This document shows, one piece after another, positions 1-5,828 of a DNA stretch of 6,205 bases. The first letter of the stretch is position 1, and each line of letters opens with the position of its first letter. Both the position numbers and the translations under genes were made by a program. The notes under the pieces were generated by a model. It searched no databases. It worked only from the letters and a program-made list of their open reading frames with translations, and was not told the origin of the DNA. The stretch is from Dehalococcoidales bacterium. GTDB taxonomy: Bacteria; Chloroflexota; Dehalococcoidia; Dehalococcoidales; UBA5627. The stretch lies in contig JAAYNN010000086.1 of the NCBI GenBank assembly GCA_012520835.1, forward strand, positions 1 to 6,205, in the 5' to 3' direction.

Positions 1-525
1 AATATCAGCCAGTTCGTATAAAATATTACTGTCAACAGAAACGTTATCGAAACCGTATTGCTGCTTTAAACTTTTCAACAGTCGCGCAAGGTCGCTGGTG
101 TTATCCTGCATGCCGGGCGGTGCCAGTTCCAGATACACCTTTTTTACCGGCGGGTCGAACTTCCATCCGCTTGCCAGTGCAGAAGACGACATCAATTCTT
201 CTCTTGAAAGAACCGCTCTCTCCAGTTTCGATATTGATGGAATCTCGACAACAAGGTCGGACATGATTTTGCTTTTACAGGCCTGCCTGAAGCCTTTTTT
301 ATAATCGTGCTCTGATATTTTGTCGGCCCTTACGCTTTCGACCTGGCCGCGCTTGATAATGACATTGCAGGTTCCGCAGACGCCGGCACCGCCGCATGAG
401 GCATTGATATGCACACCGGCAGCCATTGCTGCTTCCATCAGATTGTCTCCCTGGTTGACAACAATATCTATATTATCCGGCTCGAAGCGTACGGTATATT
501 TAATCTCGGCATTGTCTTCTGTCAT
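1..525 (-). CDS. RACo-like [2Fe-2S] ferredoxin / corrinoid-activation protein, 3' end outside window
   Basis: The first 175 codons are present, starting from an ATG at 525-523 and reading off the left edge. The N-terminal domain (about residues 8-95) is a plant-type [2Fe-2S] ferredoxin fold. Its cluster ligands are Cys44, Cys50, Cys53 and Cys83, in the order CGGAGVC, GTC and, further on, RQACKS. Residues 96-175 form the start of a linker region, with a KVYLELAPPGM stretch followed by NTSDLARLL. As I recall it, this pattern is typical of DUF4445/ASKHA proteins such as RACo, the ATP-dependent reductive activator of the corrinoid iron-sulfur protein. The ATPase part itself would lie outside the window. 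The start lies one base after the fhs stop codon, and an AAAAGGA ribosome site (542-536) sits inside the end of fhs with a 10-base spacer, so translation is probably coupled. The fhs neighbour supports a role in Wood-Ljungdahl methyl transfer. A methyltransferase activator for methylamines or O-demethylation (RamA-like) is a less likely alternative. Confidence 0.8.
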   Translation of the reverse strand, partial: MTEDNAEIKYTVRFEPDNIDIVVNQGDNLMEAAMAAGVHINASCGGAGVCGTCNVIIKRGQVESVRADKISEHDYKKGFRQACKSKIMSDLVVEIPSISKLERAVLSREELMSSSALASGWKFDPPVKKVYLELAPPGMQDNTSDLARLLKSLKQQYGFDNVSVDSNILYELADI

Positions 526-526
526 C

Positions 527-2308
527 TTAAAACAATCCTTTTATTTTTCCGGTTTCGACATCCACGTCTATTCTCCTGAAGGCAGGGTCGGAACAGGTAC
601 CCGGCATCAGCTTGATATCACCGGCAACCGGAACGATAAATCCGGCTCCATTATATATCAGGACATCCCTGATCGGCAGCGTCCATCCTGCCGGACGCCC
701 TTTGATATCAGGGTTATGCGTTAAACTGAGATGTGTTTTAACCATACAGGTTGCCATTTTACTAATATTCGGGTCTTTTTCCAGCCGCTCTATTTTAGCA
801 CTGGCTTCAGGCGAATAACTGACACCGTCGGCTCCGTATACTTCTCCGGCAATGGTTTCTATCCTCTTTTTTATAGGAGTATTATCTTCATAAAGCATTT
901 TGAAATCCACTTTTTCTTCGCAAGCCTCAATTACTGCATCGGCCAGTTCCAGTGCACCCGCTCCGCCTTTCAGCCAGTGCTGCGACAGAGCAACCCTGGC
1001 GCCGGCCTGTTCGGCTATTTCCCTGACAATATTGATTTCAGCCTTGGTATCGGTATAAAAATTATTAATACAGACGACCGGATTGATACCGGCTTTCTTG
1101 ACCGTCTCGATATGAGCAACAAGGTTGGCGCATCCCTTTTCAACCAGCCCGGTATTTTCCTCTGTGTATGCAACATCCAGTGCTTTACCCGGGGCGACTT
1201 TAGGCCCGCCGCCGTGCATCTTTAAAGCCCTGACGGTAGCAACAATCACGGCACAGTTCGGTACCAGGCCGCTGAGACGGCACTTGATATTCCAGAATTT
1301 TTCAAAACCAATGTCGGCACCGAATCCGCTTTCCGTAACGTGATAATCCGAAAGTTTCAGGGCAACCTGGTCGGCAACAATCGATGATTGCCCCACTGCG
1401 ATATTGGCAAACGGCCCGGCATGCACCATCACCGGCTGACCTTCCAGCGTCTGCAGCAGGTTGGGGTTGGCTGCTTTTACCATCCAGGCAGTCATGGCTC
1501 CATCCACTTCGAGGTCTTTGGTGGTTACGGCATTGCCCTGTTTATCATAGGCTACCACAATCTTCGACATGCGCTCTCGCAGGTCTTTGAGGCTGGTAAA
1601 GACCGCCAGAATTGCCATAACTTCGGAACTGACTGCTATAGCAAAACCGGAACGCATCATGAAGCCATCCATCCTGTCGCCGATACCTATGACGATATCG
1701 CGCAGGGATTGCGCGCAAAAGTCCATCACCCATTTCATCTGGACATTGCGCGGGTCGATATTGAGGCGTTTCAGGTTCTTCTGCGCCAGTGTTTCATCAT
1801 TGTAATTGAACTCGTGCTGCAGGCGCGAGGTTAAAGCTACCATTGCCAGGTTATGGGCATTGGTTACGTTATCGATATCCCCGGTCAATCCCAACGAAAA
1901 CGGAGTCAGCGGTATACACTGGGAAAGCCCGCCTCCGGCGGCACTGCCTTTTATGTTGAATGTCGGGCCTCCCGACGGTTGGCGTATGGCACCCGATACG
2001 TTTTTATTTCTTTTGGCCAGTCCCTGCACCAGCCCCATGGTGGTGGTGCTCTTGCCTTCGCCGAGAGGCGTGGGCGTTATGGCGGTGACATCGATATATT
2101 TACCGTTTGGCCTGTTCTTTAATCTATCGAGAATTAAAGGGAAATCAACTTTACCTATAAAATGGCCATATGGCAAAAGCTCATCTTTTTTTATGCCCCA
2201 TTCTTCTGCCAGAGAAGCTATCGGCTTCATGTATTTCTCAGCTTCTTCGGCTACCTGCCAGTCCAGCAGTTTGGTCGGGTCGAGTGTTGTTATATCGAAA
2301 TTTGCCAT
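527..2308 (-). CDS. fhs: Formate-tetrahydrofolate ligase (10-formyl-THF synthetase)
   Basis: A complete 593-aa protein. The enzyme joins formate to THF using ATP, through formyl phosphate, to give 10-formyl-THF in the cytoplasm. The ATP loop GEGKSTT is at residues 83-89 with Lys86. The second family signature, VATVRALKMHGG, is at 356-367. Phe417 (INNFYTDT) and Trp445 (SQHWLKGG) match the two aromatics that sandwich folate in the Moorella enzyme. The C-terminus ends in ETGKIKGLF, close to the usual family ending. The protein is about 35 residues longer than the common 555-560 aa form. About 12 of these are N-terminal and about 13 appear to lie near residues 163-182. The region around 109-150 departs from the usual consensus (RQPSGGP, KGSAAGGGL, LGLTGDID), which is treated as a finding. 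The ATG at 2308 follows AGGA (2319-2316, 7-base spacer) and a stronger AAAGGAG (2328-2322, 13-base spacer). It is the first gene of a unit with the ferredoxin-domain gene downstream. Confidence 0.96.
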   Translation of the reverse strand: MANFDITTLDPTKLLDWQVAEEAEKYMKPIASLAEEWGIKKDELLPYGHFIGKVDFPLILDRLKNRPNGKYIDVTAITPTPLGEGKSTTTMGLVQGLAKRNKNVSGAIRQPSGGPTFNIKGSAAGGGLSQCIPLTPFSLGLTGDIDNVTNAHNLAMVALTSRLQHEFNYNDETLAQKNLKRLNIDPRNVQMKWVMDFCAQSLRDIVIGIGDRMDGFMMRSGFAIAVSSEVMAILAVFTSLKDLRERMSKIVVAYDKQGNAVTTKDLEVDGAMTAWMVKAANPNLLQTLEGQPVMVHAGPFANIAVGQSSIVADQVALKLSDYHVTESGFGADIGFEKFWNIKCRLSGLVPNCAVIVATVRALKMHGGGPKVAPGKALDVAYTEENTGLVEKGCANLVAHIETVKKAGINPVVCINNFYTDTKAEINIVREIAEQAGARVALSQHWLKGGAGALELADAVIEACEEKVDFKMLYEDNTPIKKRIETIAGEVYGADGVSYSPEASAKIERLEKDPNISKMATCMVKTHLSLTHNPDIKGRPAGWTLPIRDVLIYNGAGFIVPVAGDIKLMPGTCSDPAFRRIDVDVETGKIKGLF

Positions 2309-2381
2309 TTTAATATCCTGTCTCCTTTCATAAGGAAATTATGGGATAATGGTGATAATATTAATTATATCTTTGTTTGGT

Positions 2382-2410
2382 ATTATACAAGGAATATTCG
2401 GTTATTTAAA
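2382..2410 (-). promoter_or_regulatory. Putative sigma-70-type promoter for fhs
   Basis: Read on the minus strand, the -10 box is a perfect TATAAT (2387-2382). A TTTAAA at 2410-2405, 17 bases upstream, matches the -35 consensus at four of six positions. It lies within an AT-rich block (TTTAAAATTTAAA) that could act as an UP-like element. The predicted transcript would start near 2375, giving a leader of about 67 bases before the fhs ATG. A second TATAAT at 2369-2364 lacks a comparable -35 box. In such AT-rich DNA, chance matches are common. Confidence 0.45.
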
Positions 2411-2488
2411 ATTTAAATGCTCGTCTGAATAATGGGATATAGATTTATTTTATCGACGGGAATTTATTATTACAGAAAACTTTTTTGA

Positions 2489-2554
2489 ATAGCTTACAGG
2501 GGGAAATGTTAGTATATGGCAAAGCTATATGAGCGCCAAATATTCTAAATAGCT
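2489..2554. repeat. ATAGCT / AGCTAT / ATAGCT repeat triplet
   Basis: Three short copies are spaced across the intergenic core: ATAGCT (2489-2494), its inverse AGCTAT (2523-2528) and ATAGCT again (2549-2554). The middle copy could pair with the first (7 bp when extended to AAGCTAT) or with the third (6 bp), but not with both. The stems are weak and AT-rich, and they lie upstream of the predicted aspS transcription start, so a regulatory role is only a possibility. Confidence 0.25.
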
Positions 2555-2566
2555 GTGTCTACCGGT

Positions 2567-2581
2567 ACAGGTGATTCCTGT
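2567..2581. repeat. Small inverted repeat upstream of the aspS promoter
   Basis: Perfect 5-bp arms ACAGG and CCTGT flank TGATT, and the palindrome ACCGGT sits immediately before it (2561-2566). It lies about 20 bases upstream of the aspS -35 box, a usual place for an activator or repressor site. A half-site pair this short can arise by chance. Confidence 0.25.
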
Positions 2582-2599
2582 TTATATAATGTTGGATGT

Positions 2600-2628
2600 T
2601 TGAAGAATGTACTGCCCTGAGTTATAAT
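2600..2628 (+). promoter_or_regulatory. Sigma-70-type promoter for aspS-tig-clpP
   Basis: A -35 box TTGAAG (2600-2605, four of six consensus positions, with the strong TTGA part intact) is separated by exactly 17 bases from a perfect TATAAT (2623-2628). Transcription would start near 2635, leaving a leader of about 40 bases before the aspS start codon. It is the best promoter match on the plus strand of the intergenic region. Confidence 0.7.
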
Positions 2629-2638
2629 TAGCTTTACT

Positions 2639-2654
2639 CAAAATCTATATTTTG
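2639..2654 (+). repeat. Stem-loop or operator-like inverted repeat in the aspS leader
   Basis: Perfect 6-bp arms CAAAAT and ATTTTG enclose a CTAT loop. The element starts about 4 bases after the predicted transcription start and ends 7 bases before the ribosome binding site. It could be a weak 5' hairpin in the mRNA or a DNA operator just downstream of the promoter. It is too AT-rich, and in the wrong place, to be a terminator. Confidence 0.35.
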
Positions 2655-2661
2655 TATTGTC

Positions 2662-2670
2662 AGGGGGGAG
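2662..2670 (+). promoter_or_regulatory. Ribosome binding site that decides the aspS start
   Basis: AGGGGGGAG is a strong purine-rich Shine-Dalgarno sequence placed 4 bases (7 from the G run) before TTG at 2675. It would lie inside the coding region if the upstream in-frame TTG at 2657 were used, so it argues for the 2675 start. Confidence 0.75.
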
Positions 2671-2674
2671 AAGT

Positions 2675-4480
2675 TTGCTAAAAAGTCACAGTTGCGGTGA
2701 ACTCAACCGTAATAATAACAAACAGATTGTAACCCTTGGCGGCTGGGTAGACCGCCGCCGCGACCATGGTGGTTTGATTTTCATCGACCTCCGTGACAGG
2801 GAAGGCGTAGTACAGGTGGTTTTCAATCCTGAGGCTTCAAAAGAATGCCATGATGTCGCCAGCCATCTGCGCAATGAATATGTTGTACAGGTAGTCGGGC
2901 AGGTTTCGCTGCGGCCGGCAGGCACCGAAAACCCGAAACTGCCCACCGGTGAAATCGAAATTTTGGCAGACAGCGTTAAAATATTGAATACGGCGAAGAC
3001 TACTCCCTTCTATATCAATGAAGACATAGAAATCGATGAAAACCTGCGCCTGAAATACCGCTATCTGGATATCAGGCGTGAAAGAATGAAAAATAACATC
3101 ATCCTGCGCCATCGCGTGGTTAAAATGATGCGTGATTTCATGGACGACAGGGGTTTTCTGGAAGTTGAAACTCCCATTTTAATTAAGAGAACACCGGAGG
3201 GTGCACGGGATTACCTGGTACCCAGCCGTGTATACCCCGGCAAATTTTATGCATTGCCGCAATCGCCCCAGCAATTGAAACAGCTTTTAATGGTGGCGGG
3301 TGTCGAGAAATATTACCAGATTGCCAAGTGTTTCCGCGATGAAGATACACGTGCCGACCGGCAGCCGGAATTTACCCAGCTCGATATCGAAATGAGCTTT
3401 GCGGAAGAAGAAGACGTAATGCAGTTAATCGAAGACCTCTTCATTAAAATTATGGAGGAGTTAAAGCCGGAAAAGCGTTTTATTAAACCGTTCCCGCGCC
3501 TTAATTATGCCGATGCCATGGAACGCTATGGTTCGGATAAACCGGATATCCGTTTCGGCATGGAAATAAAAGACCTTTCCGATATTGTGGCCCATTCCGA
3601 ATTTGCCGTATTCAGTTCGGCAGTAGCCGGCGGCGGCAAAGTGAAGGGAATCAGCGCTCCCGGTTGTGCCGGTTATTCCAGGGCACAGATTAATGAATTG
3701 AATGAACTGGCTAAGGGATTTGGAGCTAAAGGGCTGGTTACCATTATTTTAGATCCTGCAGCGGAAGATATCGATGCACTGAACATGGAGATGGTTAAAT
3801 CACAGGTAGCCAAATTCCTGACGCTGGAGCAGATTAAGAAAATGGCAAAGCGGTTGGGAGCCGCTCCCGGCGATATGCTGATGATTGCTGCCGGGGATAA
3901 TGCTACCGTCAGCAATGTGCTCGGCAGGATGCGCATGGAGATGGGGAATCGCCTAAAATTAGCCGATCCCGATTTTTTCGCTTATTGTTTTGTAGTGAAT
4001 TTCCCGTTATTTGCCTGGGATGATAAAATGAATCGCTGGGAATCGATGCATCATCCTTTTACAGCTCCTAAGGAAAGGGATATATCTATTCTTGAATCGA
4101 AGCCGGGAGACGTGTTCAGCCAGAGTTATGATATAGTATTGAATGGGTATGAAGTCGGTGGCGGCAGCATCAGGATTCATAATGCGGAATTGCAGAGAAG
4201 AGTATTCAAGGTTATGGGGCATACCGACCAGTCTATCGACCAGCTTTTCGGGCACTTGCTGGAAGCTTTCAGTTACGGGGCGCCGCCCCACGGCGGAATA
4301 GCAATCGGGGTGGATCGTTTGTTGATGCTGATTGCCGGTGAGAGCAGTATCAGGGAAGTGATTCCCTTCCCTAAGAACCAGAATGCCTATGATCTGTGTT
4401 TCAATGCTCCCGATGTTGTCAGCCAGGAAGATATCGATGTACTGCATATTAAACTAGTAGATGAACAGGTAGAAGAATAA
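2675..4480 (+). CDS. aspS: Aspartyl-tRNA synthetase, bacterial type, probably non-discriminating
   Basis: This class II enzyme activates aspartate with ATP and charges tRNA in the cytoplasm. From a TTG start the protein has 601 residues, normal for the long bacterial form, and begins MLKSHSCGELN, matching the usual family start. The N-terminal OB-fold (about 1-105) binds the anticodon. The class II core follows, with motif 1 around residues 145-170 (ending FLEVETP), motif 2 in FRDEDTRADRQPEFTQ (220-235) and motif 3 in GIAIGVDRLLML (541-552). A GAD insertion domain occupies about 285-410. The QSPQQLKQLL substrate-site segment is at 196-205. His31 (RRRDHGG) is the residue associated with enzymes that also charge tRNA-Asn. 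A TTG at 2657 would add six residues (MSGGRS) that encode the ribosome site itself, so it is rejected. It heads the operon and is followed after 20 bases by tig. Confidence 0.97.
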   Translation: MLKSHSCGELNRNNNKQIVTLGGWVDRRRDHGGLIFIDLRDREGVVQVVFNPEASKECHDVASHLRNEYVVQVVGQVSLRPAGTENPKLPTGEIEILADSVKILNTAKTTPFYINEDIEIDENLRLKYRYLDIRRERMKNNIILRHRVVKMMRDFMDDRGFLEVETPILIKRTPEGARDYLVPSRVYPGKFYALPQSPQQLKQLLMVAGVEKYYQIAKCFRDEDTRADRQPEFTQLDIEMSFAEEEDVMQLIEDLFIKIMEELKPEKRFIKPFPRLNYADAMERYGSDKPDIRFGMEIKDLSDIVAHSEFAVFSSAVAGGGKVKGISAPGCAGYSRAQINELNELAKGFGAKGLVTIILDPAAEDIDALNMEMVKSQVAKFLTLEQIKKMAKRLGAAPGDMLMIAAGDNATVSNVLGRMRMEMGNRLKLADPDFFAYCFVVNFPLFAWDDKMNRWESMHHPFTAPKERDISILESKPGDVFSQSYDIVLNGYEVGGGSIRIHNAELQRRVFKVMGHTDQSIDQLFGHLLEAFSYGAPPHGGIAIGVDRLLMLIAGESSIREVIPFPKNQNAYDLCFNAPDVVSQEDIDVLHIKLVDEQVEE

Positions 4481-4500
4481 ATTAATATAAAGGGGAAACA

Positions 4501-5802
4501 ATGAAATCAACACTTGATAAAACGGAAAACCGCATGAGTTACCTGACTGTTGTAACCGAAGCTTCTGAGCTGGAAGAATACATGGAAAAGGCTTATCAGC
4601 GGCTGGTTAAGAGAACGGAGGTACCGGGTTTTCGCAAAGGTAATGCACCCAGAGATATTCTCGAAAAGCATGTCGGCCGGGAAAAATTGATTGAAGATGC
4701 TATCAAAGAAGCAGTACCGGTGATGTGCAACAGTGTAATTAAAGAGCACAATCTTGAACCGATAATGCAGCCGATGGTAAAAATCGTACAAAACGAGCCG
4801 TTGAAGTTTGAAATGATAGTGGCTTTGAAACCGCAGATTGAACTGGGCGATTATAAGACAATGGTCGTGGAAGCCGATCCGCTCGAGGTAAGCGATAAAG
4901 AAATCAATGAGGTTTTAGATAGTTTACGCAGACAATATGGAGGGAGTTTTGAAATCTCGGACCGCCCGATAATGATGGGTGATAGGGTAACCGCCGATAT
5001 TATTGGCGAAGTTTATGAATCTCCAATCATCCGTAATAGGGGTGCCAACTTTGAATTGAATTCAGAATTTGCCAAAGAAATTCCCGGTCTGGCTGATAAA
5101 ATAATCGGCATGAAAAAAGGGGAGGAGCAGAAATTTAAATTGACGCTCCCCGATAATTATGAGAACAAGATAGTAGCCGGCAAAGAAGCACATTTCACAG
5201 TTACTATCAAAGACGTACAGGGTATGGACCTGCCTGAGATGAATGACGAGTTCGCTAAGAAAGTAGCCCCGGGCATAGAGTCGGTCGATGCCTTAAAAGA
5301 GAGAATACGTACTAATTTACAAAATGAAAAAGAACGCAATGCCGTCTCCAATTATGAGGAGAAGGTTGTCGAGAAATTGATTGAAAGCAGTAAACTGGAA
5401 TATCCGCCTGTTATGGTCGATATGGAATTGCAGGGTTTAATACAGGAATATAAACGCCAGTTGCAGGCATCATGCCGCGACGAGAAGGAATTCGAAGAAA
5501 GGATGAAGCAGGTTCCTGAAGCCAAATTGAGAGAAAATGGCAAACCGATGGCGAAAAAGAGGTTATTATGGTCACTGGTTTTGAGTGAGGTAACCAGGGC
5601 AGAAAACATCACTGTTTCGGCAGAGGAAGTCGATCAGGAGATAGAAGAACTGTTAAAGGATGCCGGACAAAATAAAGAGGAAATGCGTAAATATCTCCAG
5701 GAAAACAATAGCCGGCAGGAAGTAGAATACATTTTAAGCGTAAAAAAGACTATCAAACATCTGGTTGACAAGGTTAAAGCAAATCAACCTTCTGAAAGTT
5801 AA
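4501..5802 (+). CDS. tig: Trigger factor, ribosome-associated chaperone
   Basis: A 433-aa protein, the normal length. Trigger factor docks on ribosomal protein uL23 at the tunnel exit and shields nascent chains. The N-terminal ribosome-binding domain (about 1-115) carries the docking signature GFRKGNAP at 43-50, and the preceding KTEN...YLTV pattern is of the Chloroflexota kind as I remember it. The FKBP-like domain covers about 155-240 and includes MGDRVTADIIG (159-169) and EIPGLADKIIGM (193-204). Some residues expected in an active prolyl isomerase site are missing, as described in the findings. The helical C-terminal arms (about 245-425) form the substrate cradle and are rich in charged helices. 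The ATG follows AAAGGGGA (4489-4496) with 4 bases between. Starting at Met12 would cut the conserved N-terminal strand. The gaps to aspS (20 bases) and clpP (26 bases) have no terminator, so all three are probably co-transcribed. Confidence 0.96.
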   Translation: MKSTLDKTENRMSYLTVVTEASELEEYMEKAYQRLVKRTEVPGFRKGNAPRDILEKHVGREKLIEDAIKEAVPVMCNSVIKEHNLEPIMQPMVKIVQNEPLKFEMIVALKPQIELGDYKTMVVEADPLEVSDKEINEVLDSLRRQYGGSFEISDRPIMMGDRVTADIIGEVYESPIIRNRGANFELNSEFAKEIPGLADKIIGMKKGEEQKFKLTLPDNYENKIVAGKEAHFTVTIKDVQGMDLPEMNDEFAKKVAPGIESVDALKERIRTNLQNEKERNAVSNYEEKVVEKLIESSKLEYPPVMVDMELQGLIQEYKRQLQASCRDEKEFEERMKQVPEAKLRENGKPMAKKRLLWSLVLSEVTRAENITVSAEEVDQEIEELLKDAGQNKEEMRKYLQENNSRQEVEYILSVKKTIKHLVDKVKANQPSES

Positions 5803-5828
5803 TATATTTAGAGAAAGGAGTGCGGAAA

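Larger units (their letters stand above)
2309..2674. other. Divergent intergenic region between fhs and aspS
   Basis: These 366 bases separate two divergently transcribed units and are clearly more AT-rich than the flanking genes. They hold the promoters and leaders of both units, described in separate entries, and a few small inverted repeats. There is no tRNA-like cloverleaf, no recognisable riboswitch or T-box element, no G+C-rich hairpin with a T tract, and no open reading frame beyond about ten codons with a plausible ribosome site. The core between about 2411 and 2560 has no assigned function. Confidence 0.8.

Noticed and set aside
731..1225. A long plus-strand open frame opposite fhs (164 codons), and similar ones at 1806-2333 and 320-724.
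   Set aside because: They lie antisense to strongly conserved fhs and ferredoxin-domain coding sequence, lack ribosome sites, and their translations resemble no protein family. They are by-products of the codon use of the real genes.
2498..2548. Possible leader peptides behind AGGGGG (2498-2503): ATG at 2506 (8 codons) or ATG at 2516 (10 codons, MAKLYERQIF).
   Set aside because: The spacers are 2 and 12 bases, both poor. There is no convincing promoter upstream, no run of Asp or other regulatory codons, and no terminator or antiterminator pair downstream.
2585..2590. A second plus-strand TATAAT in the aspS upstream region.
   Set aside because: Nothing resembling a -35 box lies 16-18 bases upstream (the site falls in ACCGGT), whereas the TATAAT at 2623 has TTGAAG at a 17-base spacing.
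4007..4447. A minus-strand open frame of 146 codons inside aspS.
   Set aside because: It is fully covered by the conserved catalytic core of AspRS on the other strand and shows no start signals or family features.
4481..4500. Possible terminator or promoter in the aspS-tig gap, and likewise in 5803-5828.
   Set aside because: Both gaps are filled by a stop codon, a short AT-rich spacer and a ribosome site. No inverted repeat or promoter boxes fit.
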